Shown: positions 12,262-23,761 of the stretch, in pieces
Layout: each line of letters opens with the position of its first letter
Numbering within the stretch: position 1 is the stretch's first letter
Assembly: GCF_051020765.1 (NCBI RefSeq)
Contig: NC_134933.1
Location: 5,305,461 to 5,369,460, forward strand
Origin: Lasioglossum baleicum
Taxonomy: Eukaryota > Arthropoda > Insecta > Hymenoptera > Halictidae
Length of the DNA stretch: 64,000 nucleotides
Direction of reading: 5' to 3'
Made by a program: the position numbers and the translations under genes
Notes under the pieces: generated by a model
Database searches by the model: none
The model's input: only the letters and a program-made list of their open reading frames with translations
What the model was told of the DNA's origin: nothing

Positions 12262-12503
12262 AAACAATTGAATGATTTCGGCGCCACAGGTTCGATCAAA
12301 TGTAACTCATTAAGCAATTTTGCAATTTAAATTGTTCTCGACGTTTCGATCCATATGTGGACCATTTTCAAGAGAAATTTTGCGCCTGTAAAATACTGTA
12401 AACTATAGTAATTAAAACAAATTCAACAAAACCGGGTAATACCAATAAAACTTAGTGAGTAACATTTGATCGAACCTGTGGCGCCGTAATCATTAAATTG
12501 TTT
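12262..12503. mobile_element. Foldback / MITE-like element with 53-bp inverted arms
   Basis: The left arm 12262-12314 and the right arm 12451-12503 are reverse complements at 49 of 53 positions and share the core CGGCGCCACAGGTTCGATCA. Weaker complementarity continues outwards, with TTTATGT and TGGAT blocks on both sides, to about 12230 and 12530. The arms are separated by a 136-base AT-rich spacer that holds ACGTTTCG, CCATATGTGG and TTTTCAAG. There is no open frame, so it could only move with enzymes from elsewhere. The true ends and target duplication could not be fixed. The family is not recognised. It might instead be an inverted duplication unrelated to transposition. Confidence 0.6.
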
Positions 12504-12524
12504 TTCAACAATCCATATTTTACA

Positions 12525-13256
12525 TAAATCTCATTAAACACGATATAACGATTATAAGGATTCCATAAATCGCCATTTTCTTGCAGTATTGTTTCCAATT
12601 CTTTGAACAGTATTTTTAAAATTTACTTTTTATTATTATTGAGATCGTAAAGTAGCATCTGTAGGATATATCTGCTGGACATAAATTATAATATAAATTT
12701 CAGGTCTCGTTATTTATCGCAGTCTTGATATTTGTATAAAATAGTGTAAGGATTTCACTTGTAACAGTCTTGTGGTGGAATCTTTGGCACAATAAAGGCA
12801 ATAGAAGAGAAATAGTAAATAATTGTTGGAATCCGAGATCAGCCGTCACAGGGAAAGAACAATATTTTCAGGCAGACAACAGTTCGACAGAGAAATCGCG
12901 TGTTCGCGGCGACAGACCGCGGGGGAAGAGAGATTTCGGAGAGCGTTCGCAATAATCAACGTTTCCCCGTAAACGGTTGCTGACTTTTGAGTGAATTTGT
13001 TCCCGGGACGGATAAAAGGAAAACGTACGAAGAAGAAGAATCCAATCTCGAGATCTCGGAATGTTATACATTCCCCGTTTCCGTTGGAACGCTTGATTTC
13101 TCCGCGAGAATTCGAATCAATCCCGTCGAGTCGTACGATCCGGATTTTATTCATGCAGGTGCGTTTGTACACATCGAAGTAATAAACCTGTCGCTCGCGA
13201 AGTAAATCAATGTACCCTCGTCCCACCTCGAATTCCCCTGCTTCTTCTTCACCCCG
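12525..13256. other. Non-coding stretch with overlapping antisense frames
   Basis: AT-rich to about 12800, then mixed. Frames at 12846-13292 (minus) and 12987-13205 (plus) overlap. The minus frame starts inside the GA/CT microsatellite, so its charged N-terminal residues come from the repeat. No domain is recognisable. Confidence 0.5.
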
Positions 13257-13278
13257 CTCTCTCTCTCTCTCTCTCTCT
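13257..13278. repeat. Dinucleotide microsatellite (CT)11
   Basis: Eleven perfect CT units within a longer pyrimidine-rich stretch. Confidence 0.9.
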
Positions 13279-13394
13279 GCCCCTTCTACCAACCCCTTTC
13301 GCTATCGAGGATGGCAAAGGCCACATCGATTTGGCGCGAGATTAAAGTTGGTAGTTTCAGAGATGCCGGAATGGAAGAACCAATTTCCACTTAC

Positions 13395-13486
13395 CAGCGC
13401 GAGAGATGTAAAGCGTGCAATTTCGCCCGGCAAGTCGGTCGGGATTTATAGCACGGGTCCGGCCAGAACCGAACGCAGTCTCGATT
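13395..13486 (-). other. Exon-like segment bounded by splice-type signals (minus)
   Basis: Read on the minus strand, an acceptor-like TTCCTTTTTAG lies just before 13486. A consensus donor GTAAGTGG follows the segment at 13395. The 92 bases are open in two frames, one reading IETAFGSGRTRAINPD and onwards. The peptide looks protein-like but is not recognised, and no neighbouring exon was identified. It could be a chance combination of splice-like motifs. Confidence 0.15.
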
Positions 13487-13940
13487 CTAAAAAGGAATTT
13501 TTAAAATATCGATAACGCCGCGCATCAAGCGCCACGACGTTCCCCGCGAATAATTCCTCCTTCTCCACCTCCTGTGACAGCGATCGTAAATTTTCTTCGG
13601 AATAATGCGACCGGCGCTACCGCGGTACAAACTCGTAACACCGAGCGATTCGTATTTCGTAAACCTTCTCAGATATTCTTATTTGCAGAAACATTAATTT
13701 TATTTTAATCTTCGGAAATGGTTGCGCAGCGAGGAGTACATAAAATCATAACGCAATTATCATATATGTAAATGCATCAAATATATTACGCTATCCATAT
13801 ACAGGAATTAAATGAACGGGGGTTAAATACTTCCCACAGAGCAAACCACAGATGCAGTAATCGAAGCCGAAAGGTTGAAAGTCAGCTGAATGAATCAACG
13901 CGTGTTTCTCCGCGGAACGGTAGAATTGAATTTCATTGTT

Positions 13941-14030
13941 TCACACGTATTTTGGATCATTAACAATTCCTCCGCGCGAGGCATTTAAATCATAATGGTC
14001 AGTCCGAGCCGTGTCTGTGATCATAAACCG
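13941..14030 (-). pseudogene. Non-LTR retrotransposon RT C-terminal fragment, decayed
   Basis: The minus-strand translation contains RTDHYDLNASRGGIVNDPKYV and then a stop. It matches, position by position, the better-preserved fragment at 23579-23761 (RADHYSLNASLFRVGIISDPKCNCG). The two are also clearly similar in DNA over about 70 bases (for example TATTTTGGATCATTAACAAT here against the corresponding stretch near 23660). The cysteine-rich CxCG tail present in the other copy is lost here after a substitution and a stop. It is taken as an old, heavily truncated copy of the same retroelement family on the same strand. It encodes nothing functional. Confidence 0.5.
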
Positions 14031-14034
14031 GCGT

Positions 14035-17000
14035 TGCATAGGCGTCGTTGCAACAGCAGAACGACGAAACAACGCAACGGTCCATTTTACGAAGCAAAGT
14101 GGTGTATTACGCCGTGCTGCGATAAGAACCGAGTGCTGCAACCGGGGGTTAAAAAATCCATCTCGCCCTTTCGTTTCATTTATTCACGCTTCCGCTGCAG
14201 CCTGGCTCGGGTGGATGAGAGGAGAAGAAAAAGGAAGGGCAATTTGCGTGCAACGCACGCGATCCGAAGCGGTAGCGAACGGTATCTATTAGGCGTATAT
14301 CAATATAGGATCTTGTAGAAATCGCGGGCTAATGGGCATATCGGCATGCGGCATATGGCAGAAGCGGCGGTTTGCGTCTGAGAGAACGCTGACGATGAGA
14401 GCGCTCGCAGCCTGCGCTGGAACCTCAGGATGATCGTGACGAAGGAACATAGCGTACGTGGCCTTTGTACGGATGCTTAGAAGCGTGAAGGCTCGCATAG
14501 ACATTATTACATTATCCGCGTAAATGCGCGGCCGACCGACGTTGCGCTGGTGCGCGCGTGTCTTTATTATAACAGCGCCGAGGATCTTGCCCGCACTTGC
14601 GCATCGCCCACTGAAATAACTCCCGTGAACCACACCTTCGTAATCGACGGGATTCGTGCCGGCGCAAACCATTCCCGAGGATCCCATTTTTCCGCATTTC
14701 TGCCCCTCGATGATGGAAAATCCCCACCCCAGTTACGATCCTACGGGATTGATAAGACCCGCGCAGATGCTGACAACAGTTTCGCTATTGATCGAATTGA
14801 CCAACGAATCTAATCATCAACATTTTTATTATAATTTAGAAACCGTGAAATTCGTCATTGTCCTATTGTAGTGTTGCAATGTTTGCAACAGTAGTACACT
14901 CGTTGAAAATATGGAATTCCGAATAAAACACGATCTTTTCAAGAAAATTGTACAACGAAAATGGCTGAATGTTCCACCATTTTATACCCAACGGCATCAA
15001 AGAAACCTCGCGGTAAAACATTCTTGGCAAAGCAGCTAAAGGCTACGGACGTCAGCTACGAGGTTAAATTTCCCGCGGTTAAATTACATTGTAAATAATA
15101 CGTCGACTATTTTTCCATGTTTTCGACGGCGGTTCGCGGGGCAAAATCGTGGTGGTAATAGCGCCGAGGCGACACGGCGGAGCAGTCAGTTCCGATAAAC
15201 GGCGACGTCGATTCCGAAAATGATTCGAGGCAATCGGTAGCCAGGTGATCACGGAACGCCCCGAGGAATCGAGCGCCGGGTTGAAAGCGTTGCTGCCGGG
15301 TTGCTGCGGCGTCGATTGCCCCGCGACATGTTGATTCGAGACGTTTTCGCGACTTTTCATCGTGACACTTTCGTCGGGCAAACGCGGTTCTTTGTGCGGC
15401 GGGAGTTAAAGAGAACTTCGCGCCCCGAGGCAATCTGCCGGAGGAGATTTCGAATTTCGTCCCGCATCACGACCACCTCTCCACCCCTTCACCAGCTCCC
15501 GCACCACCTTGCCACCCTCGTCCTACCGTTCTGAAATCCGTTTCCTCGGAGAATCGAGACGGTTGCCGCCAGTCGATCCGACCTATCGATTCGGCGAACA
15601 AGAGAACGGTGAATCCGCGCCCGTTCCTCCGCCTCGGAGACCTGCATTGCACCACTGTCGTAAACCATATTTTACAATTCCTTCGGGCATCTGTCGCTTT
15701 GTCCGGATATCTATATATATATATAATACTTTTCTCGATTCACGCGTCTCCGATCCTGTCGTGCTTATTAGAAAACTTCGAGCCTGACACTCGTTATCTG
15801 CCACCGATCGACGGATAATTAAACTTGCGGCTCCGTCTTCGCTTCAGTTTCGAGATCTCCCATAATCACATCATGAATACGCAAATTCCTATTTTCTATA
15901 AGAGAATCCGTGTTCTTAGAACATTTCTCACAATTAACTTTCTTTGGACGTATTGTTTCAAGAGTATTGGACATTCAGCTGAAGCATAAAGAGAGTTCCT
16001 TCCTTTCTGATCTTATTGCGAGCAAATTATTATAATGCGGTCGCCATTGACCGACATTTTTCTGTTAACAACCGTTCCGGAAGCTAAATAATTATAAACC
16101 TGAAATAGAGGTATTGATATCTTCGACAATTGTATAATATAAGTCCTTTGGATTGGTAATGTTTCGCTAGGTAGAGATGATGAAATTATGCTATCGGTAT
16201 ACCGTGTTTAACTAATTGTTTGTTGGTTTAACTTGGCCGAATTGCGATTGTTACTCGGCTGTAGTCGGAGCTGCTTATCGAGTCCTCCCTTTGCGATCGC
16301 ATTTAATAGCCCCGACCCGTTTGTTATCGTTTTATGCATTCGTTATCGATCGGCATTAACGAGGGAACTCGAGACGGTCGTGTACGAAGGCGGGGAATAA
16401 AAGGATGCAAAACGGGCGGTTCGCAGCTTGAAAATTTCAGGGTGCATGGCCAGCATCGGCCCATCCGGGACGGCTGGTTATGATGTTGGGAGCCCGGGGA
16501 GTTCCGCAGCTGGCGCCACATGGCTCTTCTCTGCCCCCTGTGCTCTCTCTGGCCAACTTTCCTCATTTGCCATAATCTATGACCCCCCATTAAGGACGGG
16601 GCCTAGCGGCGGCTTACTAAGGACCAGGTAACACGGATCTGTGCAAGATGTCTCCGGTAACAACGAAGAAATTAGCGGAAACTCGAATTGCGTCGCTCCG
16701 GTAGCAATCGGCAGTTCCACTGCCAAAGATAAGGACACCAGCCGGATGCAGTAGGACCACAAACCGCGACAAATGGAGTACGCGTGTCTTTTCCCAGGTG
16801 GATTTGTCGAACTTATTGAAATATCGATGGTCTAATCTCCTTTAAATTACTCTAAGCCCTCGCAACCGCCGCCACAGTTGAATTCGTCGCGAGTTTGCTC
16901 TTTCAAAGCCCGAGATGCTTCAGTGATCCGTAGACTGCGGATTTTTATGTGGGAAAAAAATTGTCTCGCAATCATCTCATAAAATACGATATTTCATCGT

Positions 17001-17660
17001 TGAGTTTGTTGCTTGTATTTGTACAATAAGAAACGTAGTTATATCGAAATAGATGTTAAAACGAAGCGTTTGATTCGTCGAGCAATAATTGTGCCTCGTT
17101 TTCATCAGTTGTTAATTATAATTAAATACGTACGAAACGCAATATAATTGATACGTATCGGTACGATAGTTTGTTTCCACGCACCTCGAATCATTTGCGA
17201 GCGTAATGTACGATAGATTGATACGAGAATATTAATTTGCAATTCACAATTTGATAACTAAACAATGTTTCTATAAACATTCCTGGAGGTGAACTGACCC
17301 TATAAAAAAATCTTGTCTTTTCACGTTATGAATGTAGAATAACGAAACAATGAAATTGAATTTCGCATAAAGGTTCACAAAATAACAATAGTAAAGGCTT
17401 GATTTATTTGATCGAATGCTTCTCGTCGGCGGTATTATATTATACTCCACGTACTTCAGACACAACAGACCTCGAGCAGACCAATTAGCATCGCGGCGCG
17501 AAAAAGCGACGCCTTCCTTAAAACCGTCGCGACAAACAGCGTTTACAATTCCCTTCGCGAGCTTCTTTCACGGTTATTCCTCGGCGACACTTTGTCCAAC
17601 GATTCGCGGTTGACGTTAATAGCAAGATCCGTCTTCGGGGGAGCAGACGTCTCGCGAGGA
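14035..17660. other. Non-coding stretch, no supported gene
   Basis: GC-rich parts (14150-14800, 15100-15700, 16270-16790) carry overlapping frames of 70-132 codons on both strands with no recognisable domains. AT-rich parts (15850-16240, 16960-17440) are featureless apart from a TA run at 15713-15725 and a TTAATTATAATTAA palindrome at 17112-17125. A perfect 8-bp hairpin (TGTTGCAA, TGT, TTGCAACA) lies at 14872-14890. Confidence 0.55.
17112..17125. repeat. Perfect palindrome TTAATTATAATTAA
   Basis: A 14-base perfect palindrome containing two overlapping TAATTA-type homeodomain cores. It could be a binding site for a dimeric homeodomain factor, or a chance event in AT-rich DNA. Confidence 0.5.
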
Positions 17661-17666
17661 ACGCGT

Positions 17667-18235
17667 CTAACTCTTCCGCGCGGCTTCAATTAAGCAGACT
17701 TCCAATTATCCGTTATTTAAACGAGGTCTTCCCTCCGTTTTGTCGTTGAGCCGCCGCGCCGAGTGGAACCACGACGAAATAAACGCTGCGAGGGGTGGAT
17801 GAATCGGAGAAAGAGAGAAGAAAAGGGAGGAGAGGACGCCCCGGATGCGGCATTCTAAGATAATGATACGTTTCCGATTTCTGCGTAACGAATATCTGGC
17901 CGAGGTCGCCATTAGCCGGATTAACCAGACCCGTGATTCGGGCAACGTTTTTACGAGGAAAAACGTGGACGACGCAGCGCGACTCCGCCGTCACTGGCAA
18001 AAAGGGGGATGAAAAGTGGCGGGTGTCGTGCGTCTGACAAAAGCGATTTATTTGTCGCAGCTTTATACACGGGGAATCGGGTGCCGCATTAACTCTCGCG
18101 AGGAAAGAGTCGGGGAAACGGAAGACGGAAGCGGGAGCGGTCGGCGCCGAGCGAAATCTTGGCTAACTCTTCTAGCCCGACGATCCCCGCGGCGCTTCAA
18201 TTAACAGACCCGGCAATTATCTGTTATTTAAATGA
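17667..18235. repeat. Duplicated AT-rich block, two copies about 500 bp apart
   Basis: The copies lie at about 17667-17726 and 18161-18235, in direct orientation. Both read CTAACTCTTC, then a GC-rich spacer of different length. After that come CTTCAATTAA, CAGAC, CAATTATC, GTTATTTAAA and GAGG with only scattered substitutions. The flanks are much less similar. The AT-rich core is thus better preserved than the surrounding GC-rich DNA, which could indicate a pair of related regulatory elements or simply the remaining part of an old duplication. There is no coding potential. Confidence 0.55.
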
Positions 18236-18239
18236 GGCC

Positions 18240-21200
18240 CGGGCACACGGAGGCGTGCCTGTCTTTGTGCCCGTCCGACCTGGAACGAGACACCGGCTAG
18301 GAAACTGAAATTTTGATCGCCCTGGTTACCGAGGGTGCTATACTGGCTGCATCGTTTGCCACGATCAACTTCTACCCTGTCTTCGTTAACCCTTCGGCGC
18401 ACGGATTGCCTCTGCGAGATGCATCAAGTGAACGTTTACTGTTTTAAGTGTCTTGTATTTTCAATTTCTTACCATAAGAATCCACAATTAGTACCAGAAT
18501 CTATGTATAAAGTAGATCAATCTTGATATAATCAGACACGGCAGTGAGGCTCTTAACATTTTAACGTGGCTTGGAGAACCGGTCGTTTCATTTCCCATTG
18601 AGAATAAAGTAATCGAAGGTGATTATGTTCGGAGGTCCACCCTGTATACCGAGAGTTATCCATTTCATCCGTTCTCGACGTCGATGTCCTTATACCCTTT
18701 CCTCGGTGCACAGACAGCGTTGTCGACCGAACAAATCAACCCCCAGCCAGCTTCGCAGACCGGAAGAGGGTTGACAGCATAAACCCAGCTCCGGGAAGCA
18801 CGATTCCGACAGCAGTTCCCGAACGCATGAATTTTTAATAAAATCACCTACGCCAGACGTCGCCTCTTACAGGGGCTGCCTTTCTGCTGCGGGATGCAGC
18901 GATCCGCGCCCCTAACCGGGGCTAACCTCTCTCTTCTTGTCTCTGCAGCTTATCGACAGAGTCTCCGTTTCACCTTGCTTTCTTAATAAACAGCTGGAGC
19001 TCGTCGAAATTCACGGAGATTGAACTGTATTCCCGGTCTCGATCTCTGCCGGGACTCTCCGTGACTTTTCCAAAAGACAAACTCGAGAAAGAGGTTGAAT
19101 TCTTCCAATCCGTTCATTGTAGTACCTTCGTGAGGCATCTGCTCACACAGGGTATTTCTCAAAAATTTCAAAAACAAGTCGGAAAGTATCAATTTATCCA
19201 AAACCTACTAATCTAAACCCATATCACTTGGATACAATTGAAAATTGTACCACTATTGTACGTCGAAACAGTGCGTTACAAAATTATGAAAACTGCAGAT
19301 TACTATCTTGTTCAGCAATGTCTGAAATATCAATTTTCTAGGCTCATAGTCCGAGACCTCCGCTCCAACTTTCGACGTGGTTCATCCAGTAAGCAGCGTG
19401 CAACCCTCGTGAAATCCGTGCTCGGTTAGATCTCGGTGGCCTATCCCAACCTTCGCCGTCTCCCCTTCCGCACTTAGCGCGACCCTTGTCTTGGCAGGTC
19501 GAGGATGATCGATTCCGCTAGCATTCGGTATTATTGCTGACATTACGTTATCGCGGTCGGACATCTGTCGAAGACGTCGTGTTCACCTCCGCTCGAACTC
19601 GTTGACATCGATCCGTGTTTTTGTGTAGAGGCGTGCAATCTCGGTGACCCAGAATCATCGAAACACGCCGCGATCATCCGCCGGGGGACGAGGCTGTGAA
19701 TCTGTTAGGAGCTTGCACGAGTTTGTGCTGCGGCGAACAGACTTTATAATTCGTCAACGTTGGGTTTTAGAGATTATGTCGTTTGCTTTTCGTAACAAAC
19801 ATCGAAAAACCAGAATTCGGAGTTTAAAAAAATCCAAAAAGTAAAAGAAGACGATATTAATTCAACCACCTTGCAACCACCAGTCGCGCAATAAATTCCA
19901 GATAAAAAAGGCGGGAGAAAGGGGCGGACGATTGAAAAGGAGTAATAAAGGAAAGAGAGAGAGAGGGCATTGTTGAAAACTTAGGTTCGTCCCATATGGC
20001 ATCGAAATGACGCACCAGGGAGGAAACTGTCGAGGCAGGCGCCTCGCAGCAAACTTCACCGACTGCGAAATCCGTGGTCCCCCTTTCTCTCTACGCATCG
20101 TTTCGCTGGCCCCCTTCGATGCGTATTGTGCGACACGCATCGCGCTCTTCTCGCTATTAACGCGCTCGTTCAGCCACGAGTGCCCCGTCGTTCTTTTTGA
20201 ATGATTGAGAGCTAAGACAACGCGACAGATTTCATCGGCGAGAACTCAAGGATCGGTCCTCGTGCAGCTCGAACGCTTTAACGAGACTCCTTTTCAACGA
20301 GCCGCTGCTAATTTCTCGTCCCGGCGAGGTCTGGGGATCTCGAACTTCCTGCCGACGTTTACCCCGCCTCCAATTTAAGGAGCGTGTCGTCGATCGTTCA
20401 GATTTCAACGGGAAATCCGCTGTCTGTATTGGTAAGCCGAGATCGGTGTGTCCTGGCCAATTTTCTGTACCAATTTAATAAAGCCTCCGTACTTACCCTA
20501 TATTTCACGGAACAGAGAATAGTAGCATTTAGGTTTGTATCATTCACTGTCTTCATCGAACAATGGTTTCGAGCAATTGTCCGAGATATATCCATCGATC
20601 CCGGTGCAGCATCTCGCGGCGTCGAAAGGAGCATCTGTTTCTAGAATGGAGCCAAATCGACTTCAGGTGCAGCTCGAATTACACACTGTTCGATCCGAGG
20701 GTATCGTGCCTGGCGTCGGGGTAGAACCAGTTTAGATAAGGCGATCAGTGACACGTAGTAGGAGAAAAATGGTGGAGTAACGGCTTTGAATGACGTGACC
20801 CCGATCTTTCGGCCGGGTCGTGACGTTTATTATACAAAGAGTGGAGCGCGCGCTCCCGCGATTTCGGCTGTAATTGACGCGACGCTGGAAATGTTCGTTC
20901 AGCCGTTCTCGGGTCCGCCGAGCCGGGATTTTCCACATAATTTCTGTCAAAACGACGAAAGAGATAGTCCATTCTTACTGGACGAGGATCAACGTCGCCC
21001 ATTACGCCCGTATACATTCTTTTTTCCTGTCCCATCCCCTCGGCACGAAGGAGGGAGGCAAGAGAATAAAGTACGAGAGCAAAGTTGCGCTGCGAGTCCA
21101 CTCCCGGCCGACGATTCATGGACTCAGCGCGATCTCATCTTAAAGATTACATCCGAGAAGACTATAACGGATCCTCTCCCTCCGTTCGCGACTGCTCCGA

Positions 21201-21277
21201 TTCCTACTACCCTTTATGACATCGCTTTATCCCCCATCTTGCTCTCTCTCGTACTTCCCATCTTGTGCTTACCCCCG
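18240..21277. other. Non-coding stretch, no supported gene
   Basis: Contains a strong acceptor-like pyrimidine tract ending CTCTGCAG at 18948, followed by an open but unrecognised frame to 19212. There are scattered short frames on both strands. The 183-codon plus-strand frame at 20786-21337 overlaps a 124-codon antisense frame and ends in the CT repeat, so it is not taken as a gene. No RNA gene or transposon end was seen. Confidence 0.5.
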
Positions 21278-21297
21278 CTCTCTCTCTCTCTCTCTCT
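21278..21297. repeat. Dinucleotide microsatellite (CT)10
   Basis: Ten CT units inside a longer pyrimidine-rich stretch (21240-21302). Confidence 0.9.
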
Positions 21298-22595
21298 TTC
21301 TTCGAGGAGAAAAAAAATACTTGGAACTATTCTTTGATGACGATGCGTCGCCGACTCGTGCTGTAGCTTTATTTTATAGGCGTCTCCCGATGTAGATATT
21401 GATTGAGATTCTCCGGACTCCCCAAAAGGCCTTCCCTAAATCGTTGAACGGGATCTAGGAGGGTGGCCTCGCGCTCGGTATTCCAAGAACGTTCAAAGTG
21501 GTTTACTCGCAATCGCGGATTTGTAGGAAGCGGATGCCATTCTATCGGGGAATAGAGATGAAAAGCTTATTGCCGGGAAAACAATGATCTCTATCGGTGC
21601 CGGCGGTGTTCCCCTCTGAACAGTCGCGAACAAATTGCTTTCCGGTGCACGCCATTGTTGACTCGCATCGCCTCAAACGTTTCAACAAATTCAACGCTGC
21701 GTGAAGACACGGAAAACTAATGCTGAAACGACTGGTCCCCTGGTGCAACCACACTCGCAATATTATTAGATTTTCATAGAGATCTCAACTAGGGACGTAG
21801 TCCACCTGTCAAACTATATTTATATTACATTATTTTACACCAATGGCAACCAAGATATTGATCATCAAGATAGAAATGTATAATAAATATACATTGTCTT
21901 GTTTCTAATTACTGCAGCTCAACAGGAAATTCGATGCCAAGGTGTTAATAGGTGTATTTGTTGGTTTATTTGAAATAGTATAATCGATAAAACAAAAATG
22001 AATTTGTTTAATAAGTTAATATTTATTTGTTAATAAGTTAATAATTAATTAATAAGTGTTACTTTTGTTTCACGTTCACTTTATTTCTGGTATTCATTGT
22101 GTCACGACGTCGTTCCTGGAGCATAAAAATGAATGATAGTTTATTCGTTATAAAACGAGGTTCAGTTTATTTATCCCATATTTCCATTATTATTTAGAGC
22201 GATGACCAGGCGCGGTGCCAAGAAACTGGAGTGCAGCCGAAAATGATCAGAAACGATCGATTCTAACGAGTGTAAGGTCCGAGACGATTCTCGCTTTAGC
22301 GTCCAATGCAAATATCTTTCGAGGGAGATATTTCCTGGTTTTGATACGGCGTCGGTCGATCGTCGTGGCGTTTTGAGGGAACGAAGCAGCCAGTGGGACG
22401 ACGCGATAAATTTCGTTTGAGTATAACTGGCCGTCACTGGGTTGAAATATCAACGCGGCGCGGCTCGGCGCAAGAACACAGCTTTTCTCCCCCATGTCGG
22501 AGTATCTAATTAACAACGTCGCGGAACAAGTGCGCATAATGAACGCTTCAAGTGCTCGTTGAGCGCGTAACCCCCTCTGAATGGCCGTTCACGCC

Positions 22596-22611
22596 TTGCG
22601 CGTACGCGCAA
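22596..22611. repeat. Perfect palindrome TTGCGCGTACGCGCAA
   Basis: A sixteen-base perfect palindrome built almost entirely of CG steps, in a CpG-dense stretch. It could form a cruciform or bind a dimeric factor. Function is unknown. Confidence 0.6.
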
Positions 22612-22708
22612 TTAGCGCACGCATTTAAATAGAGTAGTTTAGATTCGTCTTCATTCCGACGATACACGATGAGAGCGGAACGGCAGAAGCCCGCCGTGAC
22701 ATGAGAGT

Positions 22709-22740
22709 GAGAAAGAGAGAGGGAGAGAGAAAGGGAGAGG
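22709..22740. repeat. GA-rich purine tract
   Basis: About 32 uninterrupted purines, mostly GA and GGGA units. It is low-complexity sequence. Confidence 0.8.
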
Positions 22741-23578
22741 CTGGAGAACCGAATGGAGCCGCATTAGCGCACGCTCGGGATGTGCGCTCCTTTTTCGCGG
22801 CGCGGAGCGGCAGTAATTGCGATACACTCGCGAACAATGCCCTTATCGTTTGCGCGGCAACCTTAATTGCAACATTATATCGCGGCGAGCGCATAAATTA
22901 CAAGCTCCTTTTTGCTCCCTTTGAATGACCATTCTCACAGTACCCGACCGACTGCGCAACGCACCGCTCTAGAGCTGTTTTAGAGCCAGTCCTTCTTCAT
23001 AGCACGGCAAGACCCTGCGAGAGGCCACAGAAAACAGAGAAAAGAATGATCATCCTTTCTCAAAGATACATGCAAACACTGGGGAAAAATGTTAAATTTT
23101 GTTCCTACGAATTAAAACTCGCGGAGAGAAAAACTAATTAACTCTCTACGCAATCTAGGTTTTCAATTACCTCTAAACATATATATTATATGTTTATACA
23201 TAAATATTATTATACATTATACATAAATATTATATGTAAAGCCTGCATTCGCACCTACCTCAAACGTTGAAATAATCATGCAACAAGAAGAATTTTCAGG
23301 CTCGATCTATACATTTATTAAAAATTATTAATTACAGCCTCCATGGGTTAGTATTTTTTGTTTTCTTATTAAGCATTTCAGATCTCAATCGAGATCTATT
23401 TCTGCTGCACTGAAACAAATTACAGTATACATATACATATTCACACATAAACAGTCCACATTAAATCAAATTAAATTCGCAGTTTAAATTTTTTTAAGAA
23501 ATTAAAAATAAGAAAACAAGTCCCAATATTGGGTCGGGCAACCAACATTTCCAAGCTTAATTTCACGCAACTGTTGAA

Positions 23579-23761
23579 TTAGCCCATATCGCTGTAAATC
23601 GAAAAGGCTTCATTGCCAAACAATATGATTAATTCCTGACTACTGTGTCCGCAGTTGCATTTTGGGTCACTAATAATTCCTACACGAAATAGAGACGCAT
23701 TAAGACTATAATGATCGGCTCTGCCTTTCAAATAAATTCTTATTTGGAAAGGAGCGCTCAC
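23579..23761 (-). pseudogene. Non-LTR retrotransposon RT C-terminal fragment
   Basis: A minus-strand frame of 60 codons reads DHYSLNASLFRVGI, then SDPKCNCG, then SSQELIILF. This matches the tail that follows the reverse transcriptase domain in many insect non-LTR retrotransposons, where a Leu-x-x-Ser-Leu-(Phe/Tyr)-Arg stretch precedes a Cys-x-Cys-Gly zinc-knuckle-like motif and a His-x(n)-Cys pair. The first two cysteines are present, but the expected His and final Cys are not obvious (LIILFGNEAF sits there). No catalytic RT motifs are upstream, where the frame closes immediately. It is a truncated, inactive fragment. A related, more decayed copy lies at 13941-14030 on the same strand. The clade is uncertain. 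Confidence 0.6.

Larger units (their letters stand above)
21303..23578. other. Non-coding stretch with AT-rich and palindromic patches
   Basis: DNA at 21780-22180 is AT-rich, with TTAATAAGTTAATA repeated near 22008-22058. A 16-base perfect palindrome (TTGCGCGTACGCGCAA) lies at 22596-22611 and a purine tract at 22709-22740. Around 23180-23240 the motif TATACATAAATATTAT occurs twice. No gene is supported. Confidence 0.55.

Noticed and set aside
18387..18406. TTAACCCTTCGGCGCACGG, similar to a piggyBac terminus
   Set aside because: No opposite end ending in GGGTTAA within the following kilobase and no transposase. Too short to trust alone.
20786..21337. Longest open frame, 183 codons, plus strand
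   Set aside because: Its C-terminal part is the translation of a CT microsatellite, a long antisense frame overlaps it, and it has no recognisable domain or splice context.
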